Under the pieces are notes generated by a model that worked only from the letters and a program-made list of their open reading frames with translations, searched no databases and was not told where the DNA came from. The translations under genes and the position numbers were made by a program. This document shows, piece after piece, positions 34,414 through 45,100 of a DNA stretch of 64,000 nucleotides. The stretch is from Penicillus capitatus (Eukaryota > Chlorophyta). The stretch spans positions 992,001 through 1,056,000 of the forward strand of contig OZ287699.1 of assembly GCA_965649825.1 (NCBI GenBank), written 5' to 3'. Position 1 is the stretch's first letter, and the number at the start of each line of letters is the position of its first letter.

Positions 34414-34887
34414 ATGGCAGCCATCTTTTTGGTTTCAATGCTTTACGAAGTTGCAAGCGGTTATCGTTCTGAAATACGGCAAAAGAAATCGCGTTCTCCG
34501 AAGAATGGTCTCGAGAGTCGCCACGGGTGTGCGGCGGACGGCGGACAAAGTCGTCGGAAGAGTCGTCACGGGTGCGCGGTGGACGGCGGACAAAGTCGTC
34601 GGAAGAGTCGTCACGGGTGCGCGGTGGACGGCCGACAAAGTCGTCAAGGAGTGGTCGGAAGAGTCGTCACGGGTGCGCATAAGTTGGCGACGGCGTCTTC
34701 TCGACTGTGGGGATCGACCCGAATGCGGATGGTGCAGTTGGACCAGTTCGAGAAGTACGACCGCGGGGGTTCGATTCCTGCGCCGGACACAGAGGAGGGA
34801 CGTCCCATCAGAGTTGACCCGGTTGTGTCTGGCGAGCCCGCGCCGAGTTGGATGGGTTACGGCGGGGAAAGGACAACGTCGCGCTAA
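34414..34887 (+). CDS. Possible 157-aa repeat protein (15-residue repeats)
   Basis: An open frame starts with a hydrophobic MAAIFLVSMLYEVASGY segment, resembling a short signal sequence. It then has three copies of a 15-residue unit of the type SRHGCAVDGGQSRRK, each with one Cys, and a Pro/Gly/Arg-rich end. Because the repeat unit is 45 nt, all frames across it stay open, so an open frame here is weak evidence of coding. A second ORF (34451-34906) overlaps in another frame. I do not recognise the protein. Confidence 0.2.
   Translation: MAAIFLVSMLYEVASGYRSEIRQKKSRSPKNGLESRHGCAADGGQSRRKSRHGCAVDGGQSRRKSRHGCAVDGRQSRQGVVGRVVTGAHKLATASSRLWGSTRMRMVQLDQFEKYDRGGSIPAPDTEEGRPIRVDPVVSGEPAPSWMGYGGERTTSR
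34515..34679. repeat. 45-nt GC-rich tandem repeat, 3 full copies plus a partial
   Basis: Units start at 34515, 34560 and 34605 with gagtcgtcacgggtgcgcgg and continue with tggacggcggacaaagtcgt. A partial fourth copy follows near 34661 after an 11-nt insertion. Copies differ at only a few positions. The array is markedly more GC-rich than its surroundings. Confidence 0.95.
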
Positions 34888-37004
34888 GTTCGGGGGCCGA
34901 CGATAGGGTCACCACCCGGACAAAAACTTTTGTCCCCTTCACTTTTAACTTCTCTAGCTGACGAAAGTGCAGTTTTTTCGTCCAAACCACAATTCTGAAC
35001 GATCCGTTTTTCGATCACACTCCGAATGCTCTGTCTATTGCGTCGTCCGAAGAACCAAGTCTACCGGTCTGTGCACGACTGCGCGCTCGGGTGCGTCAAA
35101 CAAAGAACGCTTCGCGCGCGATGTGCGATGCATTTCCTGCTCGTCGAAGTGTACCGGCGAATAGCGGGTCTACTTTTCAACTTAGAGTTTCGCTGGCTGA
35201 CGTGGACGGTGCCGTCGCTTTGCTTTGGAGGGAGACAGCGAATGTGACGGATTCTTCAAGGCGACGAAATCCGGATTTGATAACCACTGGGACTGTTACC
35301 AAAGACGGCGTCCATTTCTGCGAAGAATGACCCTAAGAGTTGTCACGGCTGTGCGGTATTGCCGGCGGCTTTTTTGAGCAGGGTGGCCGCGAGAAACGAC
35401 AGTCGCGATGACTGTCGCCCATACCAATGCAACTCGAAAACGAAACATGGGGTCGACACGGAAACGGTCACTCGAAAAATTGATCTTTAAAACAGACAAT
35501 CATCCACACAAAAATGGAGATCTTATAGCTGTCCAAGGGATCTGGCTGTCATATCGTGACCGCCTAGATTTCTGAGGGTTCTGTCTCCGAAGGGGCGCTT
35601 ACACGACATGTCATGTCACCTGTGGCATATAAGGACATGACCGTGGACACATGTGGACCTTTATCTCTGTAAGCGTGAAAGTTTTCTTTTGACAATAGCG
35701 TCGATCTCTAATTGTCTCATGTTGCCCATTTCAGTGGCACAAACTGCTGGGGTGATGGCTGGGTTGTTTAGTCGAGCACCTTCTGCTGCTGGCCAACGGC
35801 CAACGACGAAATTGAGGCGAGAAAGGAACAGCAAACTTGGACTTTGAAGCAAGATCAGAGAAGAGAAATTCTTTGATATAAGGGATAGATCTTTACGCAT
35901 GCTACGGGGGGAGTCAGCCGAGCATCAAGACAGTCGGCATTAAATTCCCCTCTAAACAACCTGCTTTCTTGTCAGTCTAGTTTGAACAATGTTCTCAGGC
36001 TTTTCTTACAGATATCCGCCCCAGGTTTCTTGGGTGTTGTTATTCCCTAGACGGATATTTCAAGGGATGATTCAAACGCCATATAGGCAAATGAGGGATC
36101 ATATACGTTCGAAGCTTCTCGAAGAACTCGGAAAGATGAAGAACCATTGAAAGATCGGATGCTTGTGTTTTTCTGTGACAAGCCGCGTTGACGAGTCAGG
36201 TAGGTATTTGTGAGTAGAGAATGACGTTGCCTGACAAAGGGATGTCTCACTTATCCACAGGTATTTAGATGATGAAATGGTATTGCTGTTATTGCTCACA
36301 AAAGGGAATTCCTGTCCGTTTACGCCCCTCGTTAAATACCTCTTGATCAGGAAGGCGCTAATACGCAATTGATCGCGATTACTGTAAATGTTGTGACTAG
36401 TCATCGCCGTTAATATCGTCCACAAGAGCTCACAGTGGCACTCGCGCTTGCGTCGGACAAACTAGCGAATGTAATGCAAAATCTTAAATCAGAATAATCC
36501 TCGACAGTGAAGCACCAAACCTCTTAATTGTAATACGCATCGATTCTCATTTGCCGACAGATAGGCTAATTTATACTCCAAACAGAAACAAAGCCGACGC
36601 CCGTGCACAATGAAGTTTCTTTAGGAAACAAAGGAGCTTGAGATAGCGGCAAGATTCCGAAGGAAAGACATTGGACGATATGGGTAACGACTTCCGCTAT
36701 GTTACAGTCTATCGTTAAGAATGCGAAATCTTCCTCCTAAGCTTGGGATCGATGTAAAGGGAATTTCCATCTAATATAGTAATGTTGTGCCCAGCTTAAC
36801 CTAACATACCAGGCATCGCCTGTGGAAACGGATTTTTTTATTGAAAACACCAATCTCTGCAAAGGACAAAACGAACAGCAAAGCGCTTATTTAACCGAAG
36901 AAGTAATAATACCGGAATTAGCAGAGAAAAGCTGGCGTGGGGATCGATACCTTTATCACGTCGAAGCAAAATTTCATTCGCATTTTAATGGACCTCAGCG
37001 CTAT

Positions 37005-37036
37005 GGATAGGTAGTTGCAAGAACAACTATCTGTCC
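37005..37036. other. 13-bp hairpin with 6-nt loop
   Basis: Left arm 37005-37017 (GGATAGGTAGTTG) pairs with right arm 37024-37036 (CAACTATCTGTCC) around the loop CAAGAA. Eleven Watson-Crick pairs and two G-U wobbles form with no bulge. There is no T-run directly after it. It lies in the gene-poor stretch; function unknown. Confidence 0.75.
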
Positions 37037-38439
37037 CAAGCCATTGAGATAAAGGCGGGACTACAAGTAAGGATGTTAGTGTGAAACTACGGAAGGCTTA
37101 ATGGAGCAATCGAACCAATTCTTAGGAAGCTATGATTGATGCCTGTGAGGTTAAGTGAGGAAGAAAAACCATGTCGGACTTGTTGAACATAGCAGTCAAA
37201 ATGTCATTTTAGGAACAACGATAAAAGAGTTCTCAGATTAAGTTTTATCAGGTAAAGATTGATCTGAAACGATAGAAGAAGCAAAATCTTTGGCCATCAC
37301 ATGGTCTTAAAAACAATCAACTTTCGTGATCTCGACCGGTGCAATGTTTAGGGAATTTTAGCAAAAATATCCACACAAAGATCTTTCGTGAATTATGACA
37401 ACCGACACCCAAAAAGATAGAGACACGATGTCATTGGGGGACGTTATTTATTAGGCCTTGATCTAGTAGAGCTGTCTGTTATTCTGCTATGTAAATTTAC
37501 GGGATAACGGGTTTTGGAACATGCTGGTCACTTGTGGATATGTCAATGTGAAAACAGATCATATGCACTTGAACCTAAAAGAGAAAATATTTAGGCACGA
37601 TTGAAGAATTTACAGCTTAAAACGGACTAGCAAACTCTCTCCAAAGAACGAAATGCAAGACCAACAGTAATTTTCGAGAAAGAGAAAGACAGCAAGCAGA
37701 CTGCATTTATTGAATGACCGACCACAAGATGCTAAATGGGTTTATTGTTATTTGGAACACAACGTTCGTGGGATTGTATTTACAGGTAGCATCTCAATGA
37801 AGCAAGCATTCAAACGTGCACGAGATTGGGTTTATTTATACCCTTTGTTTACGTTATTGCGAGAGATAGAAAGCGACAGTATTAGAAATAAAAACGGAAG
37901 TACGTGCTATCTGGAAGAGCAAACAAACCCACTCGGAAAACACATGATGTCTTTCTTGTCACAGACTTTGGCGAAGATATAAAACACCGCGTATAAGAAG
38001 ATCGTTGCGATGCTCCCTGAGCCTTCTATTCGTTCTGAGACAGCGACGCCAATGCAACAAACCCTGTTGAAGCTTCGTAGATCATGTATCTTCTACTTTT
38101 AAAGCACCGACAAACAGTAAGCCACCGAGTTGCCTCTTCAATGGCGAAATCGAAGCAAGATCTGTCGACAGCTTTGTACGAGTTGCCAAATTCTATTGTC
38201 GACGTTCTTAATGATACGGAGACTGACCAGTTGACTCGACTACTAGGCGAACATGTTCCGACCTGATGCTCAGAATGCGCCCACTACATTGAAAACCTGC
38301 CCGTTATCCCATAACAATGTCAATTCAGTTATCACACTCCCCACTCCCCGCGTAGAACCATGCAGGTTTTGCAATTAGCAGTAGTGAAAAAAGGATTCAA
38401 AGTCTACATCTGACCACAAACTGTCAAAGCCCAAGGATC

Positions 38440-38477
38440 GGAATGCAGAGGATACGTGTTTCTGCATTCTGCATTCC
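38440..38477. repeat. 10-bp perfect inverted repeat with a duplicated right arm
   Basis: GGAATGCAGA (38440-38449) is matched by its exact reverse complement at 38468-38477. A second 9-base copy of the right arm (38461-38469) overlaps by two bases, so two alternative hairpins are possible. It lies about 300 bp upstream of the NOP9-like gene. Confidence 0.7.
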
Positions 38478-38778
38478 TCTTTACGCGGTCTTTTTTATCG
38501 CTAGAATCATGTTTTGTTTGCCTTTTGCCCAAGTGCTAACTAATATGTACGCGCCCGAATCGTCGTTTAAAGCCCATCATCGCTAGTGGGATGTAACGGC
38601 CAGTTAATAAGTGAGTATGCGGCACCTGGAATAGTTTGCGCGATACCAGTTGGAAGTAGTTGATTATACGCGTTCACGGTTATATAGTTCGCGAAAACTT
38701 CCGTTACAAGTATCCGTGCCATCCATAATAGCATTGCAAAATCAAGACCGTCTATTCTACATTAACTCCGTTGCTTTG

Positions 38779-40898
38779 ATGGCTGAGCACACAGATGCTG
38801 CGCGTTACCTGGAAGAGATACAGGCCGCTTTGGCGGATATAAAACAGCAGCGGCTTTCTGACGATGACCGCAGACTCTTGACGGATGTGCTCTTATCCAA
38901 TGCTCTGAAGGAACTTGGCCGAGATCCTATTGTCACCCTATGCGATCCTGAAAGCTCACGAGTGTTCGAATCCTTACTGGGTGATACCAGCTGTGATGCA
39001 AGGTTATCTTTTTTGGAAGAATCCAGTAAACAGCTCTACGAGATCTGCAGCAAGTTCTATTTCGACTCCCCATTCAGCAACTTGATTGATCACTTTGTTC
39101 ATTTGTTGAAGTCCTTTTGGATCTCATGTTTGCGAACACCTTCTGACATCTATTTCCGATAGCTGCCACACAGTAGACACTCAAAAGGTGGAGCAAAGGG
39201 CGGGAGATTAAGTATAGTGATGTCATGTCGCGCAGGTATTGAATGTTATGTGCAGTACTCTCTGCGATTCGTTGTCGCATTTTGTCTCTGACAAGTTCGC
39301 CACACATATTGTCCGGTGCATTGTTTCTTTGCTTGGTGGTGTCAATACCGCAGATGTCATCAAAAGGATGAAGGTCAATCAAGTACCCCTTAAAACACAG
39401 TTTGGTCACGATATTTTTGGCAGTCGGGGATATCTAACGTCGATATGAAAGCACTTCTGCAACAAGGGGCGAAACCGTATCCGTTAAGAAACCTGGTCGA
39501 TCAACTAGCAGACTCTTTTCTAAAGATGCTGCAAAGTGAACCAGAGATTTCAATGCGAGTCATCTGCAGTCCTATTTCAAGCCCTACCCTCCAGATTGTT
39601 ATGATTACCCTGGCTATACGCAACAGGTAATTTATTGGTTTCTTTCAGGCAGCAACGAAGGCTGGCCTTTAGACCAAAGCTGAAGATCCTGCTTCGCACT
39701 TTGTTGTGCAAAAACAATGGAACTTCTGAATTAGATAACGACAGAGTGCTGCGATGTATGAAAGGCAAATGTTCGAGCCATTTTATGGAAGTCCTTCTAA
39801 GGATTGCTCCCAAAGTGCAGTCGGCCTGCTTATGTCTTCTACTATCGATGCTTGCAGTCTATCGTGAGGAACGTCGTGAAGACATGTCTAATGGACAGTA
39901 TCTCGTCCCTTTGTGCACATCCCTATGCAAACTTTCCACTCCAGACAGTCATTAATGCGACGACTTCGACAGCACAGGTGCGTAATGATGCTTATAGGCA
40001 ATGCCTGGCCGTGAGTCTATTGACGGATGATGACAGGTTGCTCGGTTTTCCGATGTACTGGGACCGCACTTTGGAGAGATCATCTCCAAGAACTGCACCG
40101 GTGTCATTCTAGCTTTAATGAAGAAGACACTGGAAGTCAAAGGGAATCAGACAGGAATCTGCTCGTGTCTTATAGAGGCGTTAAAAAGCCTGAAACGCGA
40201 TAAAAGATATGGACTGTGTGAGATACTTCTGTGCTATGGGACACAGGCCGAACTCGGTGAAAATTTTCAAAAGTTGTCCCACGCAGGCTGCATGCTTCTC
40301 GAAACTGTGTTGCATTGCTCACCGGTATACATACAGTCTTAGATGGTCCTTTGCCCTTGTGAGCTTTTGGTTGTTTCTGTAGGAATGCATTGAACCATTT
40401 CTTCGTAATCTTAAAAGCTTAAGTGAAAAGTGTGTGCATCATGTGGCCAGCGACAGTTGCGGCAGTCGCGTTTTGGAGCAGCTGTTGAGAAATGAAGATA
40501 TCCGTGCACCGTTCAAAAAAGCTGTCTTGGATAAGCTCAAAGGACAGTGGACACAGATGGCCATGTCCTCATCGGGGTCGCACCTTTTGGAAGCATGCTT
40601 CGATTTTGCTGTAAGTCATCTCATCTTTCTGCCGTCCATTATTTAGAGATGGTTGTAGAAGTCGCAAACCAAGGCAGAGATTCTTCAAAATCTGCAGAAC
40701 AATCGACAAGAGATCTGCAAAACAACTTGGGGAGCAGCCGCTCTTAGACATTGCGAGAATGGCCAGTTAAAACTGCCCAAAAACACTTCCCCTTCCAAAA
40801 GGAGTGATCGTGCTCGTACAACATCCGCGGAGAAAAAAAGCAAGAGGCACAAAACAATTGAGACAATGGGTTTCGTTACACCATCTTACAGAGCATAG
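38779..40898 (+). CDS. NOP9: NOP9-like Pumilio-repeat RNA-binding protein
   Basis: NOP9 is a nucleolar PUF-like protein that binds pre-18S rRNA and controls 40S maturation. The order fits the family. A leading helical segment (YLEEIQAALADIKQQRLSDD) is followed by PUF repeats NPFGSHVCEHLLT, VSDKFATHIVRCIVSLLGG, CMKGKCSSHFMEVLLRIAPK, CAHPYANFPLQTVI, SCGSRVLEQLL and SSSGSHLLEACFDFA. A basic C-terminal tail (SKRSDRARTTSAEKKSKRHK) suits nucleolar targeting. The reading frame ends with TAG at 40896-40898. At least eight short introns occur. One (starting AA|GTTCTA near 39053) is placed by the NPFGSHV frame, and another ends TGATGTCATGTCGCGCAG. The start at 38779 is the Met before the conserved leading helix; the frame is open back to 38650. 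Confidence 0.85.
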
Positions 40899-40972
40899 GA
40901 CAGGTTATAAAAAGCATCACGGAAACCGATCACCCTTACATCCTGACAGTTTCGAAATCTGAAAAGGCTGTT

Positions 40973-41611
40973 CTAGGCTTCAATGACCTCCGGGGTTTTG
41001 TATTCTGTCATTTTCTTCTTCTGCTTTACATCCTTGATGGCCGCCTTTATGGCGTCCTCTGCCAGCATGGAGCAGTGAAGCTTGACAGGAGGCAACTTCA
41101 AATGTGCAGCAATGTCACTGTTTCGAATCTCTGCACATGGTAATGGTCCATCATGAAGTAAGTTATCTCAGCATCACCATACCTGCAGCTTTATCAACAG
41201 CCTGTCCTTTGACCCACTCAGTAGCGACGCTGCTCGAAGCGATGGCGCTGGCACATCCAAATGTCTTGAAGCAGGAGTCGACAATCTTCCCATCATCGTT
41301 CACTTTGATCTGGAGTTTCATAACATCGCCACATGCAGGTGCTCCAACGAGACCTAAAAACATGACGCTCGCAAAAGATAAAAGCACGGCATCTGACCTG
41401 TTCCAACGTTGGGGTCCGACTTGTCGAATGACCCGACGTTTCTCGGATTGTCATAGTGGTCGACGACGTTCTTATGATAAAAGCGAGAAAACAAAACGGG
41501 CACACTGACGCGCTCGCTGTAAAACAAGCGAAGTGCTTCTCGGCCGAACGTCCGACTATGCATCGCCATGTTCTCAAGTGCTCGTGTCTCCTTGTTTGAG
41601 AATTTAAGCAA
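40973..41611 (-). CDS. ISCU: Iron-sulfur cluster assembly scaffold ISCU/IscU
   Basis: ISCU assembles [2Fe-2S] clusters from NFS1 sulfur in the mitochondrion. The mature domain starts FYHKNVVDHYDNPRNVGSFD. It carries all three cluster cysteines, in APACGDVMKLQI, FGCASAIASSS and LPPVKLHCSMLAEDAI, the last including the LPPVK chaperone-binding motif. It ends KKKMTEYKTPEVIEA. The N-terminal region (MAMHSRTFGREALRLFYSER) is a basic amphipathic presequence. Three exons are joined by short introns (one donor is GTG|GTCAGATGCC, another GCAG|GTATGG). Starts are possible at 41611 or at the internal Met at 41569; the shorter one gives a cleaner presequence. The gene is divergent from PMP-like protein 2 with about 500 bp between them. 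Confidence 0.95.
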
Positions 41612-42107
41612 AGTCTACGTCGCACCAGAAATGCAAAAATCTATTGCATTTATGCTTGGCAGTATGGTTGGAGCTTTGAGATCATGCACGAATAAACAAC
41701 AAACGGTCTGACGTCAGCATGCCTCCTATGCGAATGTCTAGCTGATACTGATCGCACCGTTCATATCATGTGCGCGGGCGGCTGAAAAAGCACGACAGGA
41801 GGTAAACGTTCCGTGAACCTACGCGGGAAACGGTTTAAAAGGCCAGTTCTCAGCAAGAGCTTACGCGCTTGCAAAATCGCACCGACGTTGAAAAGGAAAC
41901 GAACCGCGAAGAAAGGTGAAAACTGAGACGCCACGCACACATCCAGAGTGTTGACTATTTTGATGTTCAGACAACGAAGTCAATTGCCGCTTCAAAGTGG
42001 TTGCTTCAGATTTCAGTAAGAGGAAGGTGTCACGTGGTTACGATTTTCGCGTTCCTTGTTTTTTGTCTGTTTTATCTCAGTGAGTTTGTCTTAACGTCCC
42101 CGTTATA
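41612..42107. promoter_or_regulatory. Divergent intergenic region, ISCU and PMP2
   Basis: About 500 bp separate two divergent start codons, so both promoters must lie here. No TATA-like element or repeated box can be named with confidence. The region ends with a pyrimidine-rich run (TGTTTTTTGTCTGTTTTATC, written as the T-rich part) just before the PMP2 ATG. Placement is by position only. Confidence 0.35.
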
Positions 42108-45100
42108 ATGCGGTCGACCAAACGAACACTGTTCACGGGTTTTGCTGTGTTGTCCTTCCTGATTTTGTTGACCTCGCCCACAGCAAACGCGCTAGACATC
42201 TTCAATCGCCTGAGCTGGAAGAATCCTTTCGGTTTCCGGAGACAGTCGGAAAAACCGGTTGAAGATGACACGCCAAAAGAGTCTGAAGCGGTCGTCGTAA
42301 AATTCGGACAGCTCCCGACAAAGGACGACGACGTATCGAAAACGATGACAACGGCACTTACGTCACAGTCTGAAGAAAGCGTTTTCGACCGACCCGTCAT
42401 TGTTCAAACACCAACGCTCGTTCCAGTCGAGGAGCTGACCGAGGAAGACACACAGCAAGGAGTAACATTTGATGATGGGATGCCGATGGAGGATACAGTG
42501 GTGATGCCGGTAATAGGATTCGGAATGGGAATCGTGCCTGAGGCAGTAAAGTCATCTCAAGTGTCAGAGCCATTCAAAATGGATCTACCTTTGAAAAGTT
42601 CCTCAGCGGAAGAAATGCCAGTTGCTCAAGATAGTGAGACATCGCAGGCCATGCCACAACTCTTTTCCAAAGAAGTGATCTCTGTTCCCATGCTCCAAGC
42701 AGAACAAGAGAGCATGGAGGAAGAAGTTTCTTCTCCAACGAAAAAGGGCGATGATGTTATATCTAAGCAAAGCAGCTGGTCCGCATCTGGAATACTGGAG
42801 GAAGAGGAGTCCACTCAAATGGAAACGGAACAGATGGCTGAAACAGAGCCACAGACGGGTGATATGCCAATCACAGGCAGAGGTTTCTGGGGGGACATGT
42901 CAACCGTAAGCATACAACACGTAGTCGAAGAGCAGACCAAAGCTGAAGAACCAGTAGTCAGGGAAGAGGTCGCAGAGGGAAAGCCAGCCAAAACTGAAGA
43001 AGAGAAGGCAGAGGAAACAGATCTTGCCTTCAAAGCACTGTTTGACACAACTCACATTAAAGAAGATTTAGCCAAAGACACCACATCAAAACAGACAGAA
43101 CATGAATCTAAAGGCGACGAACATCGTGAGACTGAAATGGCAGAAAGTGTGAAAGGCAGTGGCGGTTCTGAAGAACAGACAATTGTCCCATTCATTCCAG
43201 GGAAAGTCATAATTCCAACAGGACAGAAGAGCCTCGGTTCCGTTCAGACGCCGGTTGATCGACCAGCTTCTCCCAGCATAGTCCTTCCAGTGAGTTCGAT
43301 CGTAGCCAAGGGAGAAGAAGAGAGTACCACTGTGCCCGAGGAGCCCACTGCGTCGACGGCGATTTCTGATGTAGAGAAGGAGGAGGATACCGCCGTGACC
43401 GAGGAGCCCACAGTGTCCACAGTCATCTCCGATGTAGAGGAGAAGGAAGAAAAGGGCGCCACTGAAGCCGACAAGCCAACAGAGTCAACCGCCGTGGCCG
43501 AGGAGGAGGATACCGTGGTTCCCGAGGAGCCTACAGTATCAACAGCCATCTCCGATGTACAGAAGGAGGAGGATGCTGTCATGACCGAGGAGGAGGATCA
43601 AGCCGCCATCTCCGAGTCATTGCCCGGTATCGGCGACGAAGAGGAGCCAGTTATCGAAACTCCCTCTCCATCGGAGGATGCAATCCCATCTGTCTCGCCG
43701 ATCGAATCGCCACCGACAGAGTCCACGCCAGACTCGTCGCAGGAAGCACCACCACCGGAACCAGAAACGACGTCGAAGCAGGAACCCGTCGTCGATCCCG
43801 AGGACGTCGAAGCCGCAGAGCCGTCTTCGCCAGGACAGTCGCTTGTGCACCCGGAAGAAGAGGATCAAGTCCAGGAGGAAGAAGAAGATCAAGCATCCGG
43901 CTCCTCGGCGACCGGTGAAGATCCTGTCGAATGGTCGACGGGCGCGACGGAGGAGGCCCCCGTGGCAGCGAAGGCAGCAGGACCTCAGGCGCCGACAACC
44001 TTCTATCCATCGGCCATGGGATCTCGGCAACAGGTCTCCACGATGGCTGCCCTGAAGGAGATCTTGGGCAGCGCCTTCGCCAATGCGACCAACGTCAAGA
44101 CGGACGTCGAGACGGAGGAAGGAAGAGTGGCCATCCTGATCGAGGAGGGCGGCGATCTGCAGCTGGAGGGACTGGCGATCGGGCCCATGGAGGGCGTGGA
44201 CGTCCTCGTGAAGGTCGCCGCCGGCGGAGAGCTGAGACTCGACGACGTCTCCATTCGCGATCGTCCGCAGCGCCGACTCAGGAAGGCCCTGAACGGCCGG
44301 GCCTCGATCAAGACGGGTCTGCTCGTCGACGGCGGCTCCGTCGTGTCCATCCGCGACTCCACCTTCGAATCGGCCACCGACACGATGATCAGGGTCGCCG
44401 GAGGATCCCATCTCTCCTGCTCGGGATGCGTCTTCAGCAACAACGCCGGAGACAGAGGGGGAGCGCTGCTCGTCCGGGATTCGACCCTGCACCTCCGATC
44501 GTGCAGGATGACGGACAACTCTGCGAACACGGGAGGCGCCATCCACTTCGACGCAAGCGGCAGCGCTGCGGACTTCGATGCCTCTGTGCTGATCGAGGAC
44601 ACTCTGTTCTCCAGAAACGAGGCCCGCGGGAGAGGTGCCGGCGTCTACACGAGTTCCGCGCGGGCGATCCACATCGTAGACAGCAGGTTCCAACACGGCT
44701 CTGCGTCAGACGGCGGCGCCGTTTACATTCAGGATGTACGCATTGCTCAGATCGACCGTTCCCATTTCATCGACAACAAGGCCGATGGGTCGGGAGGTGG
44801 TCTCGTTGCCAAGTCGACTCAGACGCTGTCCGTCCTCAAATCCACTTTCAAGAACAACGAAGCGTCCGGTTCATTTGCTGGTGCAGGGTTCATCAGCAAC
44901 TGCAGCGATGCAACATTCAGGTCCACCAATTTCGTTGATAATCGTGCCATGGAAGGAGGCGCATTGGCATACATCGCCCCTTCTGGACAAGCTGACAAAA
45001 TCTATCTCCAGAACACTCTGTTTGAAGAAAACAATGCAGAGAAAAGGGGAGGAGCACTACTGATCCAAAGAGACAGAGACGACGATATAACAGAAATCTC

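Larger units (their letters stand above)
32918..38778. other. 5.8-kb gene-poor region between PMP1 and NOP9
   Basis: No conserved gene is recognisable. The part from about 35.6 to 38.6 kb is more AT-rich and stop-dense than the rest of the window. It contains a 45-nt tandem repeat at 34515-34679, a 13-bp hairpin at 37005-37036 and a 10-bp inverted repeat at 38440-38477. Isolated ORFs such as 37710-37982 (90 codons) and 38084-38266 show no domain and no splice partners. Elsewhere in the window gaps are normally below 1.1 kb, so this stretch is exceptional. Confidence 0.6.

Noticed and set aside
34515-34679. CRISPR-like array
   Set aside because: The units are directly contiguous without variable spacers, and the context is a eukaryotic nuclear genome.
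37710-37982. 90-codon ORF as a gene in the desert
   Set aside because: No domain, no signal, no splice partners, in a stop-dense AT-rich region where one such ORF is expected by chance.
43617-44696. Long antisense ORF (359 codons) in PMP-like gene 2, with a twin at 30732-31661 in gene 1
   Set aside because: It mirrors the GC-rich, codon-biased sense exon; the translation is low-complexity Arg/Gly/Asp, it lacks domains, and it is present only because the sense core is duplicated.
43931-44938. 335-codon plus-strand ORF in another frame of the same exon
   Set aside because: Arg-rich shadow of the beta-helix frame; the sense frame has repeated structural motifs, signal peptide and TM, this one has none.
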